DNA from: Terrirhizobium terrae | Lineage (GTDB): Bacteria; Pseudomonadota; Alphaproteobacteria; Rhizobiales; Rhizobiaceae | Length of the DNA: 64,000 bases | NCBI RefSeq assembly: GCF_030323265.1 | Contig: NZ_CP104992.1 | Coordinates: forward strand, 2,145,501-2,209,500 | Reading direction: 5' to 3' | Shown here: piece by piece, positions 16,405 to 25,752 of the stretch | Numbering within the stretch: the stretch's first letter is position 1 | How the letters are laid out: the number at the start of each line of letters is the position of its first letter | The notes under the pieces: model-generated | Databases searched by the model: none | What the model saw: only the letters and a program-made list of their open reading frames with translations | Told to the model about the DNA's origin: nothing | Position numbers and translations under genes: made by a program

Positions 16405-17406
16405 TTATGCTGCGACGGGCTGATCGGCGCCCGCCACCATGTGGCAGGCGGCGGTGCGGCCATCCGCCACCTGGCGAAGCGGCGGCACGCTGCTGCGGCA
16501 GATGTCGGTTGCCAGCGCGCATCGTGGATGGAAGGCGCAGCCGGATGGGCGGTTGGCCGGGTTGGGCGGCTCGCCCTGCAGGATGACACGGCCCTTGAGC
16601 GGCTTGCCCGGCACCGGCACGCTGGAGACCAGCGCCTTGGTATAGGGATGCAGCGGCGAGGCGAAGATCACATCGGACGACGCCTCCTCGACGACGCGGC
16701 CGAGATACATGACGGCGACACGGTCGGCGATATTGCGCACCACCTTCAGGTCATGGCTGATGAAGACCATGGCGATGCGGTTCTTCTCCTGCAGGTCGCG
16801 CAGCATGTTGACCACCTGCGCCTGGATCGACACGTCGAGCGCCGAAACGGGCTCGTCGCAGACGAGAAGCTCTGGCCGTGCCGCTAGCGCCCGGGCGATG
16901 ACGGCGCGCTGGCGCTGGCCGCCGGAAAGCTCGTGCGGATAACGATCTGCCTGATCGGGGCGCAGGCCGACAGCGGCCATCAGTTCGGTCACGCGGGTGG
17001 CGCGATGTTCCTTCGGCACCAGCTTGTGGATGGCGAGCGGCTCCTCGATCTGCGCGGCGATCGTCAGGCGACGGTCGAGCGCTGCGAGCGGGTCCTGGTA
17101 GACGAGCTGCATCTTCGCTCTCAGCGCCCGCCATTCCGGCGTGCCGAGCTTCGGCATCGGCTGGCCCTCGAAAAAGGTCTCGCCTTCCTGCGGCGGATCG
17201 ATGCCGAGCAGCATGCGGCCGAGCGTCGACTTGCCGGAACCGGATTCGCCGACGACGCCGAGCGTTTCGCCCGGCATGACGGTGAGGTTGATGCCATCGA
17301 CGGCGCGCACCGGCGTTACCTTGCCGAACATGCCCTGGCGCACTTCGTAGGTGCGCACCAGTTCCTTGGCCTCCAGCAGGGGAGCGTTGTCCACGGGCGC
17401 GCTCAC
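16405..17406 (-). CDS. ABC transporter ATP-binding protein, DppF/OppF type
   Basis: 333 residues. Walker A GVVGESGSGKS, Q-loop LVYQDPLAALDRR, signature LSGGQRQR, Walker B LLVCDEPVSALD and switch FISHDL are all present. The C-terminal oligopeptide/dipeptide extension with cysteines (GCAFHPRCALATDICRSS) suggests the Fe-S motif seen in this subfamily. Starts at GTG 17406, overlapping the previous stop by four bases (GTGA). Couples ATP hydrolysis to import together with the upstream ATPase. Confidence 0.94.
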   Translation of the reverse strand: MSAPVDNAPLLEAKELVRTYEVRQGMFGKVTPVRAVDGINLTVMPGETLGVVGESGSGKSTLGRMLLGIDPPQEGETFFEGQPMPKLGTPEWRALRAKMQLVYQDPLAALDRRLTIAAQIEEPLAIHKLVPKEHRATRVTELMAAVGLRPDQADRYPHELSGGQRQRAVIARALAARPELLVCDEPVSALDVSIQAQVVNMLRDLQEKNRIAMVFISHDLKVVRNIADRVAVMYLGRVVEEASSDVIFASPLHPYTKALVSSVPVPGKPLKGRVILQGEPPNPANRPSGCAFHPRCALATDICRSSVPPLRQVADGRTAACHMVAGADQPVAA

Positions 17407-18398
17407 GAGACGGCCTCCATGATGCGGGCGTCTGCCGCCTGCGCGACACCGACGGGATGGAAGCAGGAGAGAAGTCTGCCATCGCCCATCGACGAAAGTT
17501 CCGGCCGGCGCGTGCGACAGTCGACACCGGCAGGTGAACAACGGGGCTGGAAGGCGCAGCCTTCCGGCAGGTCGCGCGGGTTCGGCACGGTGCCGGGAAT
17601 AGGGATCAGCCGCTCGCGCGGGCCATCGATCCGCGGAATGGCGTCGAACAGGCCGCGCGTATAGGGATGCTGCGGATTGTCGAACAGTGCGGCGATCGAA
17701 CCCTGTTCGACGATGCGGCCGGCATACATCACACAGGCGCGTTCGCAGACCTGGGAGACGGCTCCGAGATCGTGGCTGATGAAGATCGTCGCCATGCCCG
17801 TCTCGGCGCGCAGTTCGATCAGAAGGTCGAGGATCTGCGCCTGGATCGTCGCATCGAGCGCCGTTGTCGGCTCGTCGGCAACCAGAAGGTCGGGCTCGCC
17901 GGCAAGCGCCATGGCGATCATCAGGCGCTGACACTGGCCGCCGGAAAATTCATGCGGGAAGAGATCGATGCGGCGGCGGGCATCCGGAATGCCGACCATG
18001 TCGAGCAGTCGTAGCGCCTCGGCTCTCGCCGCCTCGCCGAGCAGGCCGCGATGGATGGCAAGCGCTTCCATGATCTGGCGGCCGACACGCAGGACCGGAT
18101 TGAGCGAGCTCGATGGATCCTGAAAGATCATCGCAATGCGCTTGCCGCGCACGCCTTCGAGAACCGTTCGCGGGCCACCGAGAACTTCCTGGCCGTCGAC
18201 GCGCACGGAGCCGGAAACCGTCGCCTTGCCGGGCAGAAGGCCAAGGGCGGCAAGCCAGGTCACGGATTTACCGCATCCGGATTCACCGACAAGGCCGATC
18301 GCCTCGCCACGGCCGACATCGAGATCGATGCCGTGCAGCACCTGCACGCCGTCGAAAGCGACCTTGAGGTCGCGCAGTTCCACGAGATTGGAAGCCAT
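17403..18398 (-). CDS. ABC transporter ATP-binding protein, DppD/OppD type
   Basis: 331 residues. Walker A GLVGESGCGKS, Q-loop MIFQDPSSSLNP, signature FSGGQCQR, Walker B LLVADEPTTALD, switch FISHDLG. The C-terminal domain carries GCAFQPRCSPAGVDCRTRRPEL, the Cys-containing oligopeptide extension. First ATPase after the binding-protein gene; the 71-base gap between them holds a stable hairpin that may set the binding-protein to transporter ratio. Confidence 0.94.
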   Translation of the reverse strand: MASNLVELRDLKVAFDGVQVLHGIDLDVGRGEAIGLVGESGCGKSVTWLAALGLLPGKATVSGSVRVDGQEVLGGPRTVLEGVRGKRIAMIFQDPSSSLNPVLRVGRQIMEALAIHRGLLGEAARAEALRLLDMVGIPDARRRIDLFPHEFSGGQCQRLMIAMALAGEPDLLVADEPTTALDATIQAQILDLLIELRAETGMATIFISHDLGAVSQVCERACVMYAGRIVEQGSIAALFDNPQHPYTRGLFDAIPRIDGPRERLIPIPGTVPNPRDLPEGCAFQPRCSPAGVDCRTRRPELSSMGDGRLLSCFHPVGVAQAADARIMEAVS

Positions 18399-18430
18399 CG
18401 GAGCTCATCTCCCTTGCCAGAATAGAAGAC

Positions 18431-18454
18431 GCCGGCCGCGGTGAGGCGGCCGGC
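18431..18454 (-). terminator. Intercistronic hairpin after the substrate-binding protein gene
   Basis: GCCGGCCGC and GCGGCCGGC form a perfect 9-bp stem with a 6-base loop, without a T-tract. Hairpins here typically protect the upstream binding-protein mRNA or cause partial termination so that it is made in excess. Confidence 0.6.
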
Positions 18455-18469
18455 GCAGGGTCAGTTTGA

Positions 18470-20104
18470 TCAGGCGTTCCAGTTGGTGGCGCGGAAGTCC
18501 ATGGCGAAAGCCGGAGCGGCCTTCCACTTCAGCGACTTCTTCATGCCGGTGAACACGGCGTTCTGGTGCAGGACCTGGTAGACGGGGTCTTCGCGCTCGG
18601 TGATCTCCAGAATACGGGCAATCGCCTTCTTGCGCAGGTCGCGGTCCGTCGAGGTCTCGAGCACGAGGGAGAGCTTGTTGACCTCCTCGTTCGCCCAGTC
18701 CTTCTTCTGCTGGATTTCGCCGTTCGGGCCGAACTGCACGACCATCGGGGTGATCGGGTCGTTGATCGTGTTGGAGGCCGACCAGTCACGCACGCCCTTG
18801 ACGCCCTGCGGGTCGTGGATCTGCGCCCAGTTTTCCTTCATCTGGATCTCGACGTTGAGACCGACCTGCTTCCACATCTCGACCATGATCTGCGCATTGG
18901 CGGTCTGGTTGGTGTAGTAGTTGTTGAGCAGGCGATAGGGGATCGCGTCGCCCTTGTAATTGGCCTCAGCGAGCAGCTTCTTGGCCAGTTCCGGATCGAA
19001 TTCCGGTGCCGTCCAGCCGTCGATGAACATGTTTGAGGTCTTGAAGGAGTCGAACTGCAGGCCGGCGGGAACCGCTGTCTGGCCGGCCCACAGAGCCTCG
19101 ACGATCGCCTGACGATCGATCGAATGGGTCATGGCGCGGCGAACCAGCGGGTTGGCGAGGATCTCGTTCTGGGTGTTGAACACCGAGACGCGATGGTTCC
19201 AGATGGTCGAGCTCTGGATTTCGAGGCCGGGAGCGTTCTGGATGGCGGAGATCTGGTCCGGCGGCAGGTCGCAGGCGAAATCGTATTCGCCGGACAGCAG
19301 GCCGTTGACGCGGGAAGCGACTTCCGGAACTTCGAGGAAGCGGATTTCCTGCAGCGGCGGGCGGCCACCCCAGTATTCGTCGTGGGCGACGAGTGTCAGC
19401 GAGACGTCCGGCTTGAATTCGCCGACCATGTAGGGGCCGGTGGTGATCGGCTTGCGAGCCCAATCCATGTAGCTCTTGGCTTCGTCCCAGGCGCGGCGGC
19501 TGGTGATCTGGCTGCCGCCCGAGTAGAGACGGCCTTCGAGCGTCACGTCCGGCGTCGTGTTGTGGAAACGCACGGTATACTTGTCGACGGCTTCGACGCC
19601 GGCAAGTGCTGGCCACAAGCGACGGCCGACGCCCGGAACAATCGCCGGCAGTTCCTTGACGGTAGCCGGCTTGTTATCGGCTTCGAAGATCGTCTTGCCG
19701 CCGGCCGGTTCGGTGTTGCCGAACACGCGCTCCTTGGAGAAGGAGAAGACGACGTCTTCAGCCGTCAGCTCGTCGCCATTGTGGAACTTCACGCCTTCGC
19801 GCAGCTTCAGTTCCAGCGTCTTGTCGTCGATGCGCTTCCATTCGGTGGCGAGAGACGCGACCGGGCCCTGGTTGCCCATCCAGTCGCGGCCGATCAGGCC
19901 TTCCCAGAGGTTCGGGTAGAAGATGCGCTCGCCAACGTTCGACTGCTCGTTCCAGATGTCGAGCGTGTTGTTATTGGTGATCTTCTGCACCGCGATGGTG
20001 ATCGACGGGCGGGTGCCCTGGGAAAACGACATACGCGGCAGGATGATGCTGCCGGCTGCGGCCGACATCAGGCCCAGCGCATGGCGACGGTTGATGGATA
20101 GCAT
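18470..20104 (-). CDS. ABC transporter substrate-binding protein (SBP_bac_5, peptide/opine type), Tat-type signal
   Basis: 544 residues. The N-terminus has INRRHALGLMSAAAGSIILP, a twin-arginine-like signal, then the family-5 extracytoplasmic binding fold (LREGVKFHNGDELTAEDVVFSF is the family signature). Start set at ATG 20104 with AGGAG upstream; seven upstream codons are unlikely. First gene of the operon, divergent from a SorC/DeoR-type regulator whose operator lies in the shared promoter region. Family 5 covers peptides, nickel, sugars and opines; linked genes favour a phosphodiester-containing ligand. Confidence 0.93.
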   Translation of the reverse strand: MLSINRRHALGLMSAAAGSIILPRMSFSQGTRPSITIAVQKITNNNTLDIWNEQSNVGERIFYPNLWEGLIGRDWMGNQGPVASLATEWKRIDDKTLELKLREGVKFHNGDELTAEDVVFSFSKERVFGNTEPAGGKTIFEADNKPATVKELPAIVPGVGRRLWPALAGVEAVDKYTVRFHNTTPDVTLEGRLYSGGSQITSRRAWDEAKSYMDWARKPITTGPYMVGEFKPDVSLTLVAHDEYWGGRPPLQEIRFLEVPEVASRVNGLLSGEYDFACDLPPDQISAIQNAPGLEIQSSTIWNHRVSVFNTQNEILANPLVRRAMTHSIDRQAIVEALWAGQTAVPAGLQFDSFKTSNMFIDGWTAPEFDPELAKKLLAEANYKGDAIPYRLLNNYYTNQTANAQIMVEMWKQVGLNVEIQMKENWAQIHDPQGVKGVRDWSASNTINDPITPMVVQFGPNGEIQQKKDWANEEVNKLSLVLETSTDRDLRKKAIARILEITEREDPVYQVLHQNAVFTGMKKSLKWKAAPAFAMDFRATNWNA

Positions 20105-20275
20105 GGATTTCTCCTGTTGAACCAAAAGGACAATACGGGCGCACGACTGCCTTCGCCGGGCGGGAAGGCCTCGGCGTCAGGCGTCGCATGAAATCGACAG
20201 ACGAATTTTCGTCGGCGGGCTGTGATCGAATAAAGCCGCTTTACCGCCCCGCCGACTTGGCGTAGCTCTAGGTTA

Positions 20276-20301
20276 CAAATGTTACGCTCATGTGACATTT
20301 G
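20276..20301. promoter_or_regulatory. Palindromic operator in front of the SorC-type regulator
   Basis: Arms CAAATGTTAC (20276-20285) and GTGACATTTG (20292-20301) match at 9 of 10 positions around a 6-base spacer. It lies 13 bases before the regulator start and about 170 bases from the divergent transporter start, as expected for an autoregulated SorC/DeoR-type repressor. Confidence 0.75.
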
Positions 20302-20314
20302 GGAGGGGGTATCT

Positions 20315-21274
20315 ATGGCGAACCAGCAGCACATGGTACGAGCGTCCTGGCTCTATCACGTCGAGGGACTGACCCAGGCGCAGATCGCCGAACGCATGCT
20401 TTTGACCCGTCGCAAGGTCAACGAGCTGCTTGCGGCAGCGCTTGATCAGGGCATCGTCCGCATCAGCTTCAATTCGCCGCTGGCCGAAAATGTCGAGCTG
20501 GAGGCGGAGCTTCGCAACCGTTTCGGCCTGAAGGACGTGGTCATCGTGCCGACACCGGCCGATCCCGCCCAGATGCATGTCGTGATGGGCCGTGCAAGTG
20601 CGATGTTCCTCGAACAGCTGATCCAGGCGAGCGAACCCGCCTCCCTCGGCGTCGGCTGGGGTGCGACATTGCGGGAGACTGTGCATCACATGGCTCCGGC
20701 GAATGTGCCGGAGGTCAAGGTCCGGTCCATGATGGGCGGGCTGACGCGCGGCTCGGAGATCAACACGTTCGAGATCGTCCGCCGCTTTGCCCAGGTCCTT
20801 AATGCCCAGTGCCACTATCTGGCCGCGCCGATCTATGCCGACGACCCGGCCTCGCGCGACACGATCGTGGCGCAGACGGTGTTTCAGGGCCTGCTGAAGG
20901 AGGCTGCCACCGTTGATATCTCTTTCTTGAGCGTCGGTGACGTCACGCCGGAATCCCTGCAGGTACGCTACGGCCTGCCGCCGAATACCGATATCGGCCA
21001 GCTTGTCGCGGCAGGCGCGGTGGGTGACCTGCTCGGCCGCTATGTCGATGCGAAGGGCAGGGAGCTCGACCACCCGCTCAACCGCCAGGTCATCTCGCCC
21101 GAACTCGACGACTACCGGAAAATCCGCACCCGCATCATCGCTTCCGGCGGCGCCCACAAGCGGGTGATCCTGCGGGCCTGTATCGAGGCAGGTCTCGCGA
21201 CCGCCATCATCACCGATTCCGATAATGCCGCCTGGCTTTTGGGCCGCACCCCTGAACGGAAAATGCCCGGCTGA
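20315..21274 (+). CDS. SorC/DeoR-type sugar-binding transcriptional regulator
   Basis: 319 residues. N-terminal HTH at about 8-45 (ASWLYHVEGLTQAQIAERMLLTRRKVNELLAAA) followed by the SorC-family sugar-phosphate-binding domain. The first in-frame ATG at 20279 falls inside the operator, so ATG 20315 behind GGGAGGGGG is chosen. It probably represses the divergent ABC/GDPD operon until a sugar-phosphate product binds, which fits a pathway that makes such a product. The effector cannot be named. Confidence 0.92.
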   Translation: MANQQHMVRASWLYHVEGLTQAQIAERMLLTRRKVNELLAAALDQGIVRISFNSPLAENVELEAELRNRFGLKDVVIVPTPADPAQMHVVMGRASAMFLEQLIQASEPASLGVGWGATLRETVHHMAPANVPEVKVRSMMGGLTRGSEINTFEIVRRFAQVLNAQCHYLAAPIYADDPASRDTIVAQTVFQGLLKEAATVDISFLSVGDVTPESLQVRYGLPPNTDIGQLVAAGAVGDLLGRYVDAKGRELDHPLNRQVISPELDDYRKIRTRIIASGGAHKRVILRACIEAGLATAIITDSDNAAWLLGRTPERKMPG

Positions 21275-21289
21275 CGATCAGCCGGGCAT
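21263..21289. terminator. Hairpin at the 3' end of the regulator gene
   Basis: ATGCCCGGCTGA and TCAGCCGGGCAT pair perfectly (12 bp, loop CGA). The left arm includes the regulator's last codons and stop. Only CTTGATAT follows. It lies between convergent genes and may serve both. Confidence 0.7.
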
Positions 21290-21318
21290 CTTGATATCCG
21301 TCAGATGTGGGAAGCCGG

Positions 21319-21480
21319 TCAGAACACCGCCAGATAGCGCAGCAGCGAGATGATGCCGATGATGATCACGATCACCTGGGCGATCTGCTTGGCGCGGCCA
21401 TCGATCGGCAGGCGTGCGATCAGATAGAGCACGAGGACGATGACAAGGAATGTTATCAGAAGGCTGATCAGGATCGACAT
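21319..21480 (-). CDS. Thivi_2564-type small membrane protein
   Basis: 53 residues with two hydrophobic helices (about 3-22 and 33-51) around a short polar loop ARLPIDGRAKQ. The pattern matches the small Thivi_2564 membrane protein family of unknown role. GAGGAG lies about 10 bases before the ATG. Monocistronic and convergent with the SorC regulator. Confidence 0.82.
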   Translation of the reverse strand: MSILISLLITFLVIVLVLYLIARLPIDGRAKQIAQVIVIIIGIISLLRYLAVF

Positions 21481-21655
21481 GCTGGGGTGCTCCTCAAAAG
21501 ACTTTATGTTTGAGGCAGATAGCGCTCACTTGAACGGAGGGAAGAGGGGCGCGCCACATTTCTGTCACGCCCGGTCCGAACGGCGGGCGGTGCCTTGAGC
21601 ATAAATCTGTTCCTACACCTTTAGTGCATCCTCGCTCGGATGGAATGGTGATCAA

Positions 21656-23731
21656 GTGTCAGAAGTCGCACTTGTAATCCAAATGGCGGTTCGCATAACT
21701 TCCAGCAATCTTCCTGAGTGCGAATTCCATCGTCAAATATCGGGGGACGGGCGGGACGTGTCGATTGCAGTGAATGCCAGGTCTGACGTTCCTTCCAAAG
21801 GGGCTCAACACCACCCGAAACTGGGCTATCGCCCGGAAATTGATGGCCTTCGATCCCTGGCCATCCTGCCGGTCCTGCTCTTCCATGCCGGGGTCCCCGG
21901 TTTCGATGGCGGGTTTGTCGGTGTCGACATCTTCTTCGTCATTTCCGGTTTCCTGATCACCGGCATCATCGCCGAGGAACTCGAGGCCAAGCGCTTTTCC
22001 ATCCTGACATTCTACGAGCGACGCGCCCGCCGCATCCTGCCGGCGCTTGCATTCTTCTCTTTGCTCACCCTCGTGGCGGCCTGGATCCTGCTGCTGCCCT
22101 CCTTCTTCGAGGACTTCAGCCAAAGCCTCGTCGCGGTCGGCACCTTCACCTCCAACATCTATTTCTGGAAGAATTCCGGCTATTTCGAAAACACGGCGCT
22201 GCTGCGCCCGCTGCTGCATACCTGGTCGCTGGCGGTGGAGGAGCAGTTCTACATCGTCATGCCAATCGCAATGTGGCTGCTTCACAGATATGCCCGGCGC
22301 TATCTCTTCTGGGGGCTCGCCATTGCGGCCGCGCTTTCGCTGGCGCTCAGCATCTACGCGACCGGTGTTGCACCCACCGCGAATTTCTTCTTGCTTCCGA
22401 CGCGTGCCTGGGAACTCCTGCTCGGTTCGCTGCTGGCGATTTCCGGCGCACATGGCCTGCCGCGCCGCTTTAACAGCATTGCGGCGATCATCGGTGTCAT
22501 CCTGATCGGGATTGCCGTCTTCGGTTATACGGAAGCGACGCCATTTCCGGGCCTGACGGCCCTGCCGCCCTGCCTCGGCGCGTTTCTGATCATCCTGACC
22601 GGCAGGCACACGCCGATCGGTGCCGTGCTGTCGACGCGCCCGATCGTCTTCATCGGCAAGATCTCCTATTCCCTCTATCTCGCCCACTGGCCGGTCACCG
22701 TCTTCATCCGCTACGTCACGCTCGAAGAGCCGACGGCACTCCACTGTCTCGTCATCATCCTTGCCAGTTTCGCGCTGGCGATCTTTTCCTGGTGGTTCGT
22801 CGAGCGTCCGTTCCGCACCCGCCGGGCCGCCGGTTCGCGCAATACCTGGACCGCGCTGACGGGTGCTGTCGCGACGCTCGCGGCACTTGCCGTCCTCGGC
22901 GGTGCGGGCATCTGGAGCAGCGGCTTTCCGGGCCGGTTCCCGGATTACATCGCGATGAAGAGCCGGGCGATCGAACTGGCGCGATCCGAGCCGAGCAATA
23001 CCTGGCGCAATGGCAAATGCTTCTTCGAGGAAGGCCAGCCTTTCGGCAACTGGAAGGCAGAGGATTGTCTGCTCGTGTCGGACCCCGGGCCGGGACCCGC
23101 CACCTTGCTGTGGGGCGATTCCTTCGCGGCGCATTACGTGCCGGGCCTCACCGCAAACGCCAATCTCGTGCCGGGGCGGCTCTATCAATATACCTATGCC
23201 GGCTGCCCGCCGGTGCTCGCCTACTATTCCTATGCCCGCCCTTCCTGCAGCACCTTCAATGAGAAGGCCGTCGAGATCATCAAGTCGCTCGACATCAAGA
23301 CGGTCGTCCTGTCGGCGCGCTGGATCGACCTGCGCTCCCGCGGTGTGGACCTGCTTGAAGGTACGATCGCGACCCTGCGTTCGCTCGGCGTGAAGGTCGT
23401 GGTGATCGGCCAGTCCCCGGCCTTCGTCATCAATGTCGATGTCATCGCCTATGCTAACCGCACCCATGACGATACCCGCGCCACCTGGTTCTCAGTCGTC
23501 GACAATCATTTCAACGACGAGCTTCGCAAGGCCTCTGCCGGTGCGACATTCATCGATCCGATCGCCACCGAATGCCAGGCTGGGCAATGCCCCTACATGG
23601 AAGAAGGTAGGCTTCTCTATTTCGACGCGGCCCATCTCACCAATTTCGGCAGCGCCCATGTGATGAAGTCGCTGCTCCCGCTGATCACCGAGGCGACGAC
23701 CGGCGGCGTCGCGGCCAATTCTTCGCTCTGA
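21656..23731 (+). CDS. OafA/YrhL-type membrane acyltransferase with SGNH domain
   Basis: 691 residues from a GTG. After about 57 variable residues, YRPEIDGLRSLAILPVLLFHAG opens the ten-helix acyltransferase-3 domain (to about 395), with catalytic His in LFHAG and a conserved RRARRILPAL loop. A C-terminal periplasmic SGNH domain follows, with GDSFAAH (Ser near 486) and DAAHLTNFG (Asp/His near 657). Such proteins O-acetylate lipopolysaccharide, exopolysaccharide or peptidoglycan. The start is uncertain; an ATG at 21683 is an alternative. It converges on a glycosyltransferase gene, consistent with surface polysaccharide work. Confidence 0.93.
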   Translation: MSEVALVIQMAVRITSSNLPECEFHRQISGDGRDVSIAVNARSDVPSKGAQHHPKLGYRPEIDGLRSLAILPVLLFHAGVPGFDGGFVGVDIFFVISGFLITGIIAEELEAKRFSILTFYERRARRILPALAFFSLLTLVAAWILLLPSFFEDFSQSLVAVGTFTSNIYFWKNSGYFENTALLRPLLHTWSLAVEEQFYIVMPIAMWLLHRYARRYLFWGLAIAAALSLALSIYATGVAPTANFFLLPTRAWELLLGSLLAISGAHGLPRRFNSIAAIIGVILIGIAVFGYTEATPFPGLTALPPCLGAFLIILTGRHTPIGAVLSTRPIVFIGKISYSLYLAHWPVTVFIRYVTLEEPTALHCLVIILASFALAIFSWWFVERPFRTRRAAGSRNTWTALTGAVATLAALAVLGGAGIWSSGFPGRFPDYIAMKSRAIELARSEPSNTWRNGKCFFEEGQPFGNWKAEDCLLVSDPGPGPATLLWGDSFAAHYVPGLTANANLVPGRLYQYTYAGCPPVLAYYSYARPSCSTFNEKAVEIIKSLDIKTVVLSARWIDLRSRGVDLLEGTIATLRSLGVKVVVIGQSPAFVINVDVIAYANRTHDDTRATWFSVVDNHFNDELRKASAGATFIDPIATECQAGQCPYMEEGRLLYFDAAHLTNFGSAHVMKSLLPLITEATTGGVAANSSL

Positions 23732-23733
23732 CC

Positions 23734-23752
23734 GGAGCGCGCTGCGCGCTCC
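23734..23752. terminator. Hairpin between convergent acyltransferase and glycosyltransferase genes
   Basis: GGAGCGCG and CGCGCTCC pair around CTG, followed on the plus strand by CTTCTATTTCC. Starts three bases after the acyltransferase stop. Weak T-tract. Confidence 0.65.
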
Positions 23753-23755
23753 CTT

Positions 23756-25602
23756 CTATTTCCTGGAGGTCGGATGATGCGGCGTCTTGTTCCAAAGGAA
23801 CGGTCGCGTCTTCAGTTCGACCACCGCCCGCCAGCTGGCAAGCGAGATCATCAGCCAGTAGAATGGTACGAAGACCCAGCGCCAACCGAGCAGCCGCTTC
23901 TCGTGGTCGATCATCGATCCGACACCGAGCCCAAGGAAGATCAGGTAGCTTCCGAGGATGTTGACGAAATCCATGACGAACAGGGTAAGCACGCCGAGCG
24001 GCAGGTCGTCCTTCGGCGCATCGAGCATGGCCGTGGCGCCGATCCACAGGAAGATGAAGATCAGCGGATGCAACAATGCCGAGACCAGCATGCCGCCGAC
24101 AAGCAGTTGGAAGGTGATGAAAGGCAGGACGCCGAGTTCCCGCATCAGCCGGGCTGGATCGCGCATCAGCACCAGCCAGGTTTGTAGCCAGCCCTTGAAC
24201 CAGCGGGCGCGCTGCGCGATCCAGACGGAGAATTCGACCGGCGCATCCTCCAGCGTCTGCCGCGTCAGCACGTCGGACCGGTATCCCATCCGCGACAGGC
24301 GAAGCCCCATATCGGCATCCTCGGTGACATTGTATGGGTCCCACCCACCGACAGCTTTCAGCAACCCGGTCTTGAAATGATTGGATGTGCCACCGAGCGG
24401 CAGCGGCATCCGCTGGCGTCCGAGCATCGGCAGAAGCCCGCGAAACAGCGCGGAGTATTCCAGCGAAAACAGCGCGCTCAGCCATGAGGCGCGAGCGTTG
24501 GTGATGATCAGCGGCGCCTGCAGGCAGGCAAGGTCGGTCGGCCCATGACAGAACCGGGCATGAGCCTCGCGCAATTGCTGCGGATGCGGCCGGTCCTCGG
24601 CATCATAGACGGCCAGTAATTCGCCGCGCGCCGAAGCCAGCGCGTAGGTCAGCGCCTTCGGCTTCGTCCGTGGTCCGATCGGCGGAACCCGGACGATCTC
24701 GAATTGCGGCGGCAGGCCGACCGCTTCGAGAGCCGCGATCGTTTCCCCGTCATCAGCTTCGCAGACCAGCTTGATGTCGATCAGCGAGACCGGCCAGTCG
24801 ATCCGCCGCAATGAGCCGACCAGCTGCGCAGCCATCTCCGCTTCCCGATAGAGGGCCACCATGACCGTGTAGCGTGGCAAAAAACCTATAGGCACCGGCA
24901 CGGGCTCGGCGATGTCTCGCCGCCGCATGCGCCCGGCGAGCGCTGTCAGTCGCAGCGCCAGCGAAGCGAAATAGAGAAGCGACAACAGGACATGCAGGAG
25001 GAGCAGCGTTGCGGCGGGCTTGATCAGCAGCACCGCCCCTGCCGCGGCTGCGAGCGCTCCCGCAACGAACCCCTGTTCTCCCGTCAGGATGGTTCGGGCA
25101 GAAAGGGAAGGGTGGGTCTCGAACAGACCGTTGCTCGTTTCGCGGGCGCGTCGCTCGGCCCCCGCCGCCCACACTGCGTTACGGATTGCCGTCGGCGTGG
25201 TGATCGCCAGATCGCGACCAAGGAGCGGCATGGTTGCGAGCGCTGCGGCAAGCTCGGCAAGCCGTGCAGCTTCAGGCACGATCGCCGTCTGCGGTTTGCG
25301 GTGGCGGTGGTTGAGGCGAATGATGGTGGGGCGGATCAACTGGCTATCCAGGGCATCGATGTCCTGTACCAGCCCCGGCTCGATCGCCTCGACGAAGGGC
25401 AGGCGCAGCAGCCGGGCGATCGCGCCGTAATAGGCCATTTCCTCCACATGTCCCGACCTCAGCAGTTCCGCCTCAACCGACGTGCCGTTTTGCCTGGCCA
25501 GATCGAGCATGGCCGCAATCAGCCGCTTGGAAAAGCCGAGCGCCGCGAGCGCGCCGAGTTCCCCTCCGGGATATCCGGCGGAATCGGTTGCCGATTGCCC
25601 AT
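23756..25602 (-). pseudogene. Family 2 glycosyltransferase, membrane-bound; apparent frameshift near the N-terminus
   Basis: The visible long frame (584 residues from ATG 25510) has the D, DxD, TED, QxxRW set of processive GT2 enzymes: CEADD, YDAEDR, VTEDADMG and QRARWFKGWLQTW. Two helices precede the catalytic domain and several follow it, typical of exopolysaccharide synthases. Upstream coding continues in-frame (ELGALAALGFSKRLIAAM) without a start. One extra base in the plus-strand CCCC at 25561-25564 links it to ATG 25602 (MGNRQPIPPDIPEG), giving 615 residues. If the deletion is real, translation from 25510 could still give the catalytic part. Confidence 0.85.
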
Positions 25603-25752
25603 GCCCGCATGAAGGGTTGGGGATGTTGCGGAAAAATCCTCATGTGCATCCGCCCCCTGCGGCGGATATTCCCCGATGCGCATGGTTCTGTTACACCGTC
25701 CCCAAAAGGGACGTCCCAGCCTGTCCCGCAGTACATCATAAGGGGGCATCGG

